Origin: Acholeplasmatales bacterium
GTDB taxonomy: Bacteria > Bacillota_I > Bacilli_A > Acholeplasmatales > Anaeroplasmataceae
NCBI GenBank assembly: GCA_024695025.1
Contig: JAILIY010000078.1
Coordinates: forward strand, 1 to 37,129
Length of the DNA stretch: 37,129 nucleotides
Direction: 5' to 3'
Part shown: positions 16,921 through 24,892 of the stretch, in pieces
Layout: every line of letters begins with the position of its first letter
How positions within the stretch are numbered: the stretch's first letter is position 1
The notes under the pieces: generated by a model
The model's input: the letters and a program-made list of their open reading frames with translations, nothing else
Databases searched by the model: none
What the model was told of the DNA's origin: nothing
Made by a program: the position numbers and the translations under genes

Positions 16921-19251
16921 ATGAAATTAAAAAGAATTGCTTTTTTAAGCGCAACAGCTGCAATTGCTGTAGCTTCACTTACTTCATGTAAAGGTGGTGG
17001 TAGTAGCACTGTAAAGGATGAAACTACACTAGATATTAGTATCAACTATAATGGTAAACAAGGTGTTAGTATGCGTGAGGATAGTTATGCTAACCCAGTT
17101 GATGGTAAGAACTATGTTAAGGGTGATATTTTACCTTTATGGAGTAGACTAGGCGAAATCTTAGGTTATGGTATTAAGGATGCATGTAGTTATTCTACAG
17201 GTACTATCAATACTGACTTTGATAACATTCAAACAGATGGTTATATGTCTCAAACATCAAAGAAGCGTCCAATGGATTTATTATATGCTAACACATCTAA
17301 GATCAATCCAGCTGGTGCAGCAGGCCAAGCTGTCAACTTAAAAGATCACTTAGACGAAATGCCTAATTTTAAGAAATTCTTAACTGATAACAAGGGTATT
17401 GAACAAGTAATCACTTACGATGGTGGTATCTACTATACTCCTTATTATGATGGTATGAACTATATCGAAAAGATGATTTCTATGAATCATGATTGGGTTA
17501 AAAAATTATTAGACCAAGAAGATACAACTGCATTCGACACAGTTCTTTCTGGTACTGGTGGAGCTGCTAACACATTAAAAGAAGCTAAGTATCAACCATT
17601 CATGGATGATACTAACAACTATCCTGATGCTGAAACTAAGGTTAAAGTTTCAACAATGGGCGATGCTGCTGGTAATACAAAAGAAATTACTATTAAGCAA
17701 ACTACAAACATTATTAAGCAACAAAATGAAGCTTTAGCTTCTGGTGCAACTGGTGCTGCATTAGCTAAACAATTACAAGATTATTTAAAGGTTGCATTTG
17801 CTGATGAAATTGGTACAGATAAGACTTATAAGAATTTATCTGATATCTTCGTTAGTGAACAAGCTGCATATAATGTTGATGAATTAATCGCATTAATGCG
17901 TGTTGTTAAGGCTAACCCTAAGACTTTAACAGGTGATGAAAAGACTGAAATTGAAGTATTCTGTCCACGTGGTGCTACAAACAACCGTTGTGATAACATC
18001 CAAGATTTCATGGGTGTTTGGGGTGTTCAAGGTACAACTGGTGAAAAAGATATGTTATACTTCGACGCTGATGGTAAGTTAAGAGATGGTGGTTCAACTC
18101 AAGCTAACTATGATGCTCTTGAATATTTACAACAAATTTATGATGAAGGTTTAATTATTGAAAACTTCTCTAACACAAGTGAAACAGTAACTGGTGGTAC
18201 TTATTATTTAAATAGATATTTCTCTCATACAGATAAGAACCCTGGTAGTGGTTTTATGGTTTATGATTATAATGCTTCAACTTCAGCATGTAACTTAAAA
18301 GACTCAGCTGGTATCGGTACAGATGCTTCTAAGTTAACTAATAATCAAACATCAACAAGAAACTTTGGTCCAGTTGTTACACCACTTTCTTATTGGACAA
18401 CTAAGACTTCTGATGGTGATTATGCTTTGGGTATCAAAGCTAATCGTGCTAACCAAACATTAATGCGTTATACAGAAGATAACAGAGGTCTTAAGGGTAC
18501 TTCTTGGATGATTCCTTCTAAATCAGATAACATTACTGGTGCATTAAAGATGATGGATTATATGTTCTCTGAAAAGGGTCAATGGTTAAATAACTTCGGT
18601 CCTGAAGCATATTGGACAGAAGAAAATCCAACAACTACTTATGCAGGTAGCAAGACTCCTCAATTAAATGCTAATGCATTAAAGATTGATTCAAATTCAG
18701 GTAATGACTTCTGGAGTGATATGAGAGGTTACGTTGGTGCTACTCATGGTATCGGTAACGTACGTCCAGCTTCATTAAACTTCCAAGTAACTAACGCAGA
18801 TGGTAAGGCTGGTATCCAAAATATGGATAACGCAATCGCATCTGGTGCTGTTACATTAGCATTAATGTCAAGATCTGAAACTAACCTTAAGTTTGCAGTT
18901 TCTGTACCATCAGCTGGTTATGTTGAAAATGGTAAGGAAATCGCTGCTAAGTATGATGCAGTATCAGGATTCTGGTCAACTACATTAGTATCAACAGACG
19001 ATTTAGGTTGGTGTAAATATGTACAACTTAACGATGAAGCTAACGCAGCTGCAAGAAATGCAGATGGTTCTGTTAAGGAAGAAGCTGTATTCGGTAAGGG
19101 TACTTCAGCTAAGGAAGACTATAGTTATAAGAATGTTATGGATCAAAGATATACTACAAGATTAACTTCTTACTTATATCAAATGGCATCATCATTAGGC
19201 GCAACTTATGGTGCTGACTACATGGTTAACTATATTCCAACTACAAAATAA
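16921..19251 (+). CDS. Extracellular solute-binding lipoprotein of the pectin ABC importer
   Basis: The N-terminus has a signal peptide with basic KLKR, a hydrophobic core and lipobox LTSC, so Cys23 should be lipidated and the protein anchored outside the membrane. At 776 residues it is long for a binding protein but fits the large LplA/YtcQ-like group that pairs with LplB/YtcP permeases. Features such as GTSWMIPSKSDNITGALKMMDYMFSEKGQ are typical of the C-terminal lobe (quoted in part: SWMIPSKSDN and MDYMFSEKG). AAAGGAG precedes ATG. A 17-bp hairpin follows the gene, which could raise its mRNA level relative to the downstream genes. Confidence 0.9.
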   Translation: MKLKRIAFLSATAAIAVASLTSCKGGGSSTVKDETTLDISINYNGKQGVSMREDSYANPVDGKNYVKGDILPLWSRLGEILGYGIKDACSYSTGTINTDFDNIQTDGYMSQTSKKRPMDLLYANTSKINPAGAAGQAVNLKDHLDEMPNFKKFLTDNKGIEQVITYDGGIYYTPYYDGMNYIEKMISMNHDWVKKLLDQEDTTAFDTVLSGTGGAANTLKEAKYQPFMDDTNNYPDAETKVKVSTMGDAAGNTKEITIKQTTNIIKQQNEALASGATGAALAKQLQDYLKVAFADEIGTDKTYKNLSDIFVSEQAAYNVDELIALMRVVKANPKTLTGDEKTEIEVFCPRGATNNRCDNIQDFMGVWGVQGTTGEKDMLYFDADGKLRDGGSTQANYDALEYLQQIYDEGLIIENFSNTSETVTGGTYYLNRYFSHTDKNPGSGFMVYDYNASTSACNLKDSAGIGTDASKLTNNQTSTRNFGPVVTPLSYWTTKTSDGDYALGIKANRANQTLMRYTEDNRGLKGTSWMIPSKSDNITGALKMMDYMFSEKGQWLNNFGPEAYWTEENPTTTYAGSKTPQLNANALKIDSNSGNDFWSDMRGYVGATHGIGNVRPASLNFQVTNADGKAGIQNMDNAIASGAVTLALMSRSETNLKFAVSVPSAGYVENGKEIAAKYDAVSGFWSTTLVSTDDLGWCKYVQLNDEANAAARNADGSVKEEAVFGKGTSAKEDYSYKNVMDQRYTTRLTSYLYQMASSLGATYGADYMVNYIPTTK

Positions 19252-19276
19252 TTTATAATTTAAAATATGTTTTATA

Positions 19277-19316
19277 TAGTTTAGTGATATAGCCTAGGAG
19301 CTATATCACTAGACTA
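19277..19316 (+). other. Intercistronic stem-loop after the binding-protein gene
   Basis: Arms 19277-19293 and 19300-19316 form a 17-bp stem (core TAGTGATATAGC/GCTATATCACTA, one G-T wobble) with a CTAGGA loop. No T-run follows, and a good ribosome site for the next gene starts within 10 bases. It is therefore better read as an mRNA-stabilising or partial-stop element than as a terminator. Confidence 0.75.
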
Positions 19317-19335
19317 ATCCTATAAGGAGGTTTTT

Positions 19336-20145
19336 ATGCCAAATTTTCTTAAGTCAAAAGCAAAATTATTAATATTAATATATGGCGTTATTATTGCGCT
19401 TGTATTATTATTTGCTCTTGCTTTCATGACAAATTATGCAGATGTTCATGTATTCTATAGATATGGCACTGATAAGCAAGCTATTTTCAACAGTTCATCT
19501 GTATTAAATATTAATGGACAAACAAATAGTGAGTTATTTACATATTTCTCAAAATTAGCTTCATCTGGTGGTGCTGATGCAAATAATCCATTATATGAAT
19601 TATTAGAAGGCAAATCTGGTTCAACTGTTTTTGTAGATTCTGGTTTAGCTCAAATTGTTTATAATTTCCAAACAGATATGAGTGATTTTAATCAACAACT
19701 TATTATTTACTTTGTTGTGTCTATTATTTTATTCTCAGTTATGCTTATATGTTCTAATCAAAGCAGAAAAGTATATTATATTAGTAATTTAGTTGTAGGT
19801 ATTACTGTACCTCTTTTGATCACTGTTTATAGTGTGGTTATGCTAGTTAAGAATTTAAATTTAATGAATAGATTCTTAGATAATCAAGATTTATTTAAAG
19901 CAGTTGCTTATTTACAAAATGGTAAAATTGAGGCCATTGATAAAAATAATGCGATAAATGATTGGAATATAATTCTAGATCATACTGAAAAAGTAAATGT
20001 TACACCATTTATTTTCGGTATTATTGTTATTATTTTAGTAATTGTATATTCTATATTTATGGCTATATATACACTTTACAGATTTAAAGAATCATCTAAA
20101 CGTAGAGCAGAAATTATTGAAAGGGCGGCGAATAATAATGATTAA
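19336..20145 (+). CDS. Four-TM membrane protein of the pectin operon with large external loop (unrecognised)
   Basis: 269 residues. Predicted TM segments lie at about 11-31, 120-139, 148-171 and 223-247. The region between the first two (about 32-118, Ser/Asn-rich) and the one between TM3 and TM4 are predicted outside, the tail inside. This layout, one TM, a loop, then TM pairs, somewhat resembles the periplasmic loop arrangement of MalF, but no EAA motif is present. I do not recognise the family. AAGGAGG precedes ATG. It overlaps the next gene by 8 bases, so the two are translationally coupled. Confidence 0.75.
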   Translation: MPNFLKSKAKLLILIYGVIIALVLLFALAFMTNYADVHVFYRYGTDKQAIFNSSSVLNINGQTNSELFTYFSKLASSGGADANNPLYELLEGKSGSTVFVDSGLAQIVYNFQTDMSDFNQQLIIYFVVSIILFSVMLICSNQSRKVYYISNLVVGITVPLLITVYSVVMLVKNLNLMNRFLDNQDLFKAVAYLQNGKIEAIDKNNAINDWNIILDHTEKVNVTPFIFGIIVIILVIVYSIFMAIYTLYRFKESSKRRAEIIERAANNND

Positions 20146-20743
20146 TGAACAAAAAGAAAAAGCTACTCTTAATAAAATGTCTGATCTTGAATATGCAAAA
20201 AATGATGTGGAAATGATGAGATACAGAGCTAACGCTCTATCATCAAAATTAGGTATTTTTGGTATGATAGCTAGTTTGTTGGGCGCATTTATGTGCTTAA
20301 ACTCTTTCAGACCTCATGATTTTCAGATTTTTATCATTATAATGCTTAATATCGTTATTTTATTAGGCGGTTTCCTTGCTTGTGAAAAGGCGAAGAATTA
20401 TTCTAAAATTGGATCTATTTTCCAAATTATCTTTGGTGCTGTATGTATTGGTAGAATGTTCTATATTCCACTTATGCTTATTAGATACTATAACATTTAT
20501 AAAAAAGGTAATACAGCAAAAGGCTATGCTAAAGCTGTTGAAAATTTAGGTAATTCAATTAAGGCTAAGGATACATCAAGCTATGCTCATGCATTCTTCC
20601 CTTCTAGCGGTACAGCAAGAGGAATTACAGCAATGATTTTATTTGCAATTGCAGGTGGTTTATTTATCGCTGCAGGTGTAATCGGATATTTAAGAAGTCA
20701 AAAACTTACTAAGTATCTAAATAGTATTAACGAAAAGAAGTAA
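20138..20743 (+). CDS. Four-TM membrane protein of the pectin operon (unrecognised)
   Basis: The start is ATG 20138 (MINEQKEK), with AAAGGGCGG about 10 bases upstream. It overlaps the preceding stop by 8 bases; an in-frame ATG at 20042 lies deep in the previous gene and is rejected. The 201-residue protein has a charged 35-residue N-terminus and TM segments at about 38-55, 62-82, 90-115 and 163-184. The segment YARKAVENLGNSIKAKD-like stretch between TM3 and TM4 is polar and probably cytoplasmic. No family is recognised; context ties it to the ABC importer. Confidence 0.72.
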   Translation: MINEQKEKATLNKMSDLEYAKNDVEMMRYRANALSSKLGIFGMIASLLGAFMCLNSFRPHDFQIFIIIMLNIVILLGGFLACEKAKNYSKIGSIFQIIFGAVCIGRMFYIPLMLIRYYNIYKKGNTAKGYAKAVENLGNSIKAKDTSSYAHAFFPSSGTARGITAMILFAIAGGLFIAAGVIGYLRSQKLTKYLNSINEKK

Positions 20744-20758
20744 GGAGGATAAAAGAAT

Positions 20759-21883
20759 ATGGCTTCTGATGTGATTTTAAAGGATGTTAATAAGGTTTAT
20801 CCTAATGGCTTCCACGCAGTTTATGATTTCAATATTGAAATTCAAAAAGGTGAATTTATTGTTCTTGCCGGTCCTTCTGGATGTGGTAAGTCAACAACTT
20901 TACGTATGATTGCCGGACTTGAAGAAATTTCTTCTGGTGATTTAATTATTAATGGTAAGAAAGTTAATAACGTAGCACCTAAGGATAGAGATATCGCAAT
21001 GGTATTCCAAAATTATGCCTTATATGCTCATATGACTGTATACCATAACATGGCTTTCTCTTTAACAATTAGAAAAGTAGACCCTGTTGAAATTCATGCT
21101 AGAGTTATGAAAGCTGCAGATGTATTAGGATTAGTTCCATACTTAAATAGAAAACCTAAGCAATTATCAGGTGGTCAACGCCAACGTGTTGCTGTAGGTC
21201 GTGCTATCGTTCGTGACCCAGTAGTATTCTTATTAGACGAACCATTGTCTAACCTAGATGCTAAATTACGTGGTACAATGCGTAAGGAATTAATGCAATT
21301 ACATGAAAGATTAAATGCTACATTTGTTTATGTAACACATGACCAAATAGAAGCATTAACATTAGCTACAAGAATTGTAGTTATGAAGGACGGTTATGTT
21401 CAACAAATTGCTACACCAAAGGAAATGTTTGATAATCCAGAAAACTTATTCGTTGCAGGTTTCATCGGAACACCTCCAATGAATTTCTTAAATGGACAAA
21501 TAGATGAAAATGGTGAATATTTCGTTCAAGACTTAAATGAAGAAAACGAAAGTGGTACTCAATTAAAGTTTAAGTTAACTCAACATCAACAAGATATTAT
21601 TGGTAACTATATTGGTAAGAAGGTTACTCTTGCAATTCGTGCTGAATATATTTACATTGATGATGCTAATTTAAGCAAGAATCCTGATTCACAATTCGTT
21701 ATTGAAACTGATTATGTTGAATATTTAGGTGCATATAACCTAATTTATGGTTTAATTGGTGGCGAAAACGTTATTGCAAAGGTTTATAATCGTCAAGATA
21801 TTACAGACAAACAAATTAAAGCTTGTTTCGATATGGAAAAAGCACATTTCTTCGATATTGAAACAACAAAGAGAATTAGATAA
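20759..21883 (+). CDS. msmX: ABC transporter ATP-binding protein, MsmX/UgpC type
   Basis: The 374-residue ATPase has Walker A GPSGCGKST (38-46), Q-loop MVFQNYALYAHMTVYHNMAF, signature LSGGQRQRVAVGRA (136-149), Walker B VVFLLDE (155-161), D-loop SNLDAKLR and switch THD, then a C-terminal TOBE/MalK-like regulatory domain. MsmX/UgpC-type ATPases energise CUT1 importers and are often shared among several. Encoding it inside this operon suggests a dedicated supply, though sharing is possible. AAGGAGG precedes ATG. It separates two pairs of unknown membrane-protein genes. Confidence 0.93.
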   Translation: MASDVILKDVNKVYPNGFHAVYDFNIEIQKGEFIVLAGPSGCGKSTTLRMIAGLEEISSGDLIINGKKVNNVAPKDRDIAMVFQNYALYAHMTVYHNMAFSLTIRKVDPVEIHARVMKAADVLGLVPYLNRKPKQLSGGQRQRVAVGRAIVRDPVVFLLDEPLSNLDAKLRGTMRKELMQLHERLNATFVYVTHDQIEALTLATRIVVMKDGYVQQIATPKEMFDNPENLFVAGFIGTPPMNFLNGQIDENGEYFVQDLNEENESGTQLKFKLTQHQQDIIGNYIGKKVTLAIRAEYIYIDDANLSKNPDSQFVIETDYVEYLGAYNLIYGLIGGENVIAKVYNRQDITDKQIKACFDMEKAHFFDIETTKRIR

Positions 21884-21898
21884 TGGAGGTATAAATTT

Positions 21899-22567
21899 AT
21901 GGATGATCAAGAACGCTATGAAGATGTGCCTCGTGAAAGAAAACGTTTCGTAGCTATATTTGTTATATTTGGACTATATGTTAGAAACATTTTCTTCGAT
22001 TTTATAAATTCTTTTAAATATAATCCAATGAAATTACCTTCTCTGCTTGTTGCAGCTCCAGGTATTTTCTTAGGCTTCTTCTTAGGTTTCCACTCTAAAG
22101 TTATCGGACCTATCACTTACGATATGGCTTGGTATACTTCGAATGGAGAAAGAGGTGCATGTAGTTATAAAATTGGATTTGACTATGGTGGAATTGTTTT
22201 ATTCATCATGATGTTACTAGGTATCTTAAATATTTTCGGTGCTGCATCTATGTCAGGTAAGAGAAATTTAGGCTCAGTAGTTTTATGTACAATTTCAACA
22301 ATTGCAATCGTAGTATTAAGTTGTTTATACATTTATTCAATTTTAATTTACAAAGAAGGCGCCTCAACAGCAGTAAGAGTTGCGGGTGAAAAAGTTAAGA
22401 GCGGTGACATTGATTTATGTTATATTCCAGGTACAAAGAAATTTAGTACAAATAGTAACTGGACATGGTCAATGATTTCTGTAGTTGTTTCATGCGTAAC
22501 ATCAGTTACTGGCTGTGTTTTAGGTTTTATCTTCTACGATAGAACATACGAAAAGGTGGATAGATAA
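21899..22567 (+). CDS. Five-TM membrane protein of the pectin operon (unrecognised)
   Basis: 222 residues with a charged N-terminus (MDDQERYEDVPRERKR) and predicted hydrophobic segments at about 17-36, 46-64, 96-115, 125-150 and 190-212. An external loop around 66-92 includes a Cys, as does the loop at 151-188 (CYIPGT), so a disulfide is conceivable. No known family is recognised. TGGAGG lies ahead of ATG 21899. Its stop overlaps the next start by one base (TAATG). Confidence 0.73.
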   Translation: MDDQERYEDVPRERKRFVAIFVIFGLYVRNIFFDFINSFKYNPMKLPSLLVAAPGIFLGFFLGFHSKVIGPITYDMAWYTSNGERGACSYKIGFDYGGIVLFIMMLLGILNIFGAASMSGKRNLGSVVLCTISTIAIVVLSCLYIYSILIYKEGASTAVRVAGEKVKSGDIDLCYIPGTKKFSTNSNWTWSMISVVVSCVTSVTGCVLGFIFYDRTYEKVDR

Positions 22568-23178
22568 TGAAAAAGAAAGCTAATCAATCTCCAGAGAATA
22601 TTAATCCTTATGAAGTTGATAAGCTTTCTAAAATCCCATCGTGGATTATTGTTGTCTTTCTTAAATATTGGGCAGCTGCGGCTGCTGTTTTCTTTATAGC
22701 AATAGGTGGTACTGATATCGGATTAGATTGGAGCGAAGAATCCTTCGAATCTGATTTCAGACTTATTGTTTCTATTGCGTTTATGACAGCGATTTTTATG
22801 AATTATATCATTAAGCAATTCGTTATGCTTATGCATAATAGAAGGAATAACACTTATCGATATAATATGATAAATTTACGTGGATTTTCAGCTTTTTTAC
22901 TTTATATTGTATATTCATTTGTTTTATCATTTATCCTTTATTTTGTTACAGTATTTATGGGTATAAAAGGATGGGTGATCAATCCGTTTACAACAGTAGA
23001 CTATGGTATTGAACCATTTACATATGGCTTATGCTTTATTGTTGTAGATTCTATGTTCGTATTTGTTAAAAATATGGTGGTTAACATTTGTTATAGAATT
23101 AGATATAAGAAACAATTAAATGATAAATCACCATTGATAATTAATAAAAACGAAAATGTAATCGCCAATAATTTATAA
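22567..23178 (+). CDS. Four-TM membrane protein of the pectin operon (unrecognised)
   Basis: 203 residues with predicted TM segments at about 25-48 (containing an Ala run, KYWAAAAAVFF), 65-88, 106-132 and 150-175, and charged ends predicted cytoplasmic. Translationally coupled to the preceding gene, which implies the two products are made in equal amounts. I do not recognise the family. The GH28 gene follows after 14 bases. Confidence 0.73.
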   Translation: MKKKANQSPENINPYEVDKLSKIPSWIIVVFLKYWAAAAAVFFIAIGGTDIGLDWSEESFESDFRLIVSIAFMTAIFMNYIIKQFVMLMHNRRNNTYRYNMINLRGFSAFLLYIVYSFVLSFILYFVTVFMGIKGWVINPFTTVDYGIEPFTYGLCFIVVDSMFVFVKNMVVNICYRIRYKKQLNDKSPLIINKNENVIANNL

Positions 23179-23192
23179 TTAAAGGAGATTTT

Positions 23193-24743
23193 ATGAATTT
23201 TAATGAATTATTTATAACTTCTAGAAGTATTTCGATTGAACTAGAAAATAATGACATTTTCTCAACAGATAAATATGATTTATTTGTAAACGATGAATTA
23301 TATTTAGAAAATTCTGTTAAAAATGTTGTTTCTATATATGGTTTATTCCCTAATAAGGAATATTCAATTAAAATTAAGCAAAACGATAGATGTTTTGAAA
23401 AAACAATTAAGACATTAGATGAATCTGTTTCATTAAATGTTTTAAGATTTGGCGCAAAAGGCGATGGAAAAACTATTGATACCAATGCCTTACAATGTGC
23501 AATATTAGCTTGTCCAGATAATGGTAGAGTATTTATCCCTAAAGGAAATTATTATACTGGTCCATTATTCTTAAAAAGTAATATTACTATAGAACTTGAA
23601 AAGGGAGCTGCTTTAATAGGTGATGTCGATAGAAATCATTACCCTATTTTACCTGGAACTATTTTTACATCAAACGAAAAGGATGAATATAATTTAGGTT
23701 CTTGGGAAGGAAATCCTCTTGATTGTTTTGCGAGCATCTTAACTGGTATTAATGTTGAAAATGTCAGCATTATTGGTGAAGGTGTTGTTGATGGCAACGC
23801 TAATAATTCTGATTGGTGGGTTGATGTTAGAACAAGAAGAATAGCTTGGAGACCAAGAGGCTTATTCTTAAATAATTGTAAAAATATTACATTACAAGGT
23901 CTAACTGTACAAAACACGCCATCGTGGAATTTACATCCATATTTTTCTGAAAACCTAAAATTTATTGATTTACAATTAATTAATCCAAAGAATTCGCCTA
24001 ATACAGATGGTTGTGATCCAGAATCATGCAAAAATGTTGATATTATAGGTGTATATTTCTCTGTAGGTGATGATTGTATAGCAATTAAATCTGGAAAGAT
24101 TTATATGGGTAGAAAGCACAAGAAGCCTAGTGAAAAGTTTAATATTAGAAATTGTTCTATGAACTTTGGTCACGGTGCTATCGTTTTAGGTAGTGAAATG
24201 AGCGGTGGTATTAAAGATATAGAAGTATCACAATGCTTATTTAATCAAACTGATAGAGGATTAAGAATTAAGACAAGACGTGGTAGAGGAAAAGATGCTA
24301 TTATTGATGGTATAACATTTAAGAATATTCTTATGAAAGATGTTCTTACTCCTCTTGTTGTAAATATGTTCTATTATTGTGATCCTGATGGTCATACAGA
24401 GTATGTTTATTCTAAAGAAAAATTACCTGTAGATGATAGAACACCTTATCTTGGTAAATTCAAGTTTACTGATATTGATTGTGAAAATGTAAATGTTGCA
24501 GCTGGTACTTTCTTCGGATTGCCAGAACAACCAATCGATTCTATTGACATAGAAAATGTTTCATTCCATTATTCTAAAGATCCAAAGGCTGGAGTTCCAG
24601 CGATGATGGATGGTTTAGATCCAATGAAAGGAAAAGGTTTAATATTTTCTTATGTAAATAGTGTCAATATTAAAAATGTTTCTTTCGATGGTTTAAATGA
24701 TAAAGAGTTTGAACTTAACGAAGTAAATAATTTTAAGAAGTAA
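23193..24743 (+). CDS. Glycoside hydrolase family 28 (polygalacturonase/exo-polygalacturonase), cytoplasmic
   Basis: GH28 hydrolyses alpha-1,4 galacturonan. An N-terminal beta domain (about 1-78) of the fibronectin-III-like kind seen in exo-polygalacturonases precedes the beta-helix, which begins VLRFGAKGDGKTIDT. All catalytic motifs are present: NTD with Asp272 (SPNTDGCDPES), DD 293-294 (VGDDCIAIKSG), GHG 326-328 and RIK 358-360. There is no signal peptide. The 516-residue length is normal. AAAGGAG precedes ATG. As the last gene of the importer operon it should degrade imported, de-esterified oligogalacturonides. Confidence 0.92.
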   Translation: MNFNELFITSRSISIELENNDIFSTDKYDLFVNDELYLENSVKNVVSIYGLFPNKEYSIKIKQNDRCFEKTIKTLDESVSLNVLRFGAKGDGKTIDTNALQCAILACPDNGRVFIPKGNYYTGPLFLKSNITIELEKGAALIGDVDRNHYPILPGTIFTSNEKDEYNLGSWEGNPLDCFASILTGINVENVSIIGEGVVDGNANNSDWWVDVRTRRIAWRPRGLFLNNCKNITLQGLTVQNTPSWNLHPYFSENLKFIDLQLINPKNSPNTDGCDPESCKNVDIIGVYFSVGDDCIAIKSGKIYMGRKHKKPSEKFNIRNCSMNFGHGAIVLGSEMSGGIKDIEVSQCLFNQTDRGLRIKTRRGRGKDAIIDGITFKNILMKDVLTPLVVNMFYYCDPDGHTEYVYSKEKLPVDDRTPYLGKFKFTDIDCENVNVAAGTFFGLPEQPIDSIDIENVSFHYSKDPKAGVPAMMDGLDPMKGKGLIFSYVNSVNIKNVSFDGLNDKEFELNEVNNFKK

Positions 24744-24755
24744 TAGTTTTATAGG

Positions 24756-24775
24756 TTTAAATTATATAATTTAAA
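24756..24775. other. A/T-only 20-base palindrome after the GH28 gene
   Basis: TTTAAATTAT followed by its exact complement ATAATTTAAA, 12 bases after the stop. It has no G or C and no following T-run, so it is a weak hairpin at best and possibly the only end signal for the operon. Confidence 0.4.
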
Positions 24776-24826
24776 TAATATGGTAAAATTTTGATGTTAT
24801 ATGTGTCTTTGTTTTGGTCAAAATTA

Positions 24827-24854
24827 TTGACTTTAAATGAAATGATGTTATAAT
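24827..24854 (+). promoter_or_regulatory. Promoter of the leucine-rich-repeat lipoprotein gene
   Basis: TTGACT (24827-24832), a 16-base spacer and TATAAT (24849-24854) lie 38 bases before the start codon: a near-consensus sigma-A promoter. Confidence 0.8.
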
Positions 24855-24892
24855 TTAAATAAATGATACCGTTTTTTATGGAGGTTTTAAAA

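Noticed and set aside
19277-19316. The hairpin after the binding-protein gene as a strong terminator
   Set aside because: There is no T-run after it, and the following genes have no promoter of their own that I can see, so full termination there would silence the ATPase and the rest of the operon.
24756-24775. A/T palindrome as a terminator for the pectin operon
   Set aside because: No G-C pairs and no T-run; pairing would be too weak for a normal intrinsic terminator, so it is listed only as a palindrome.
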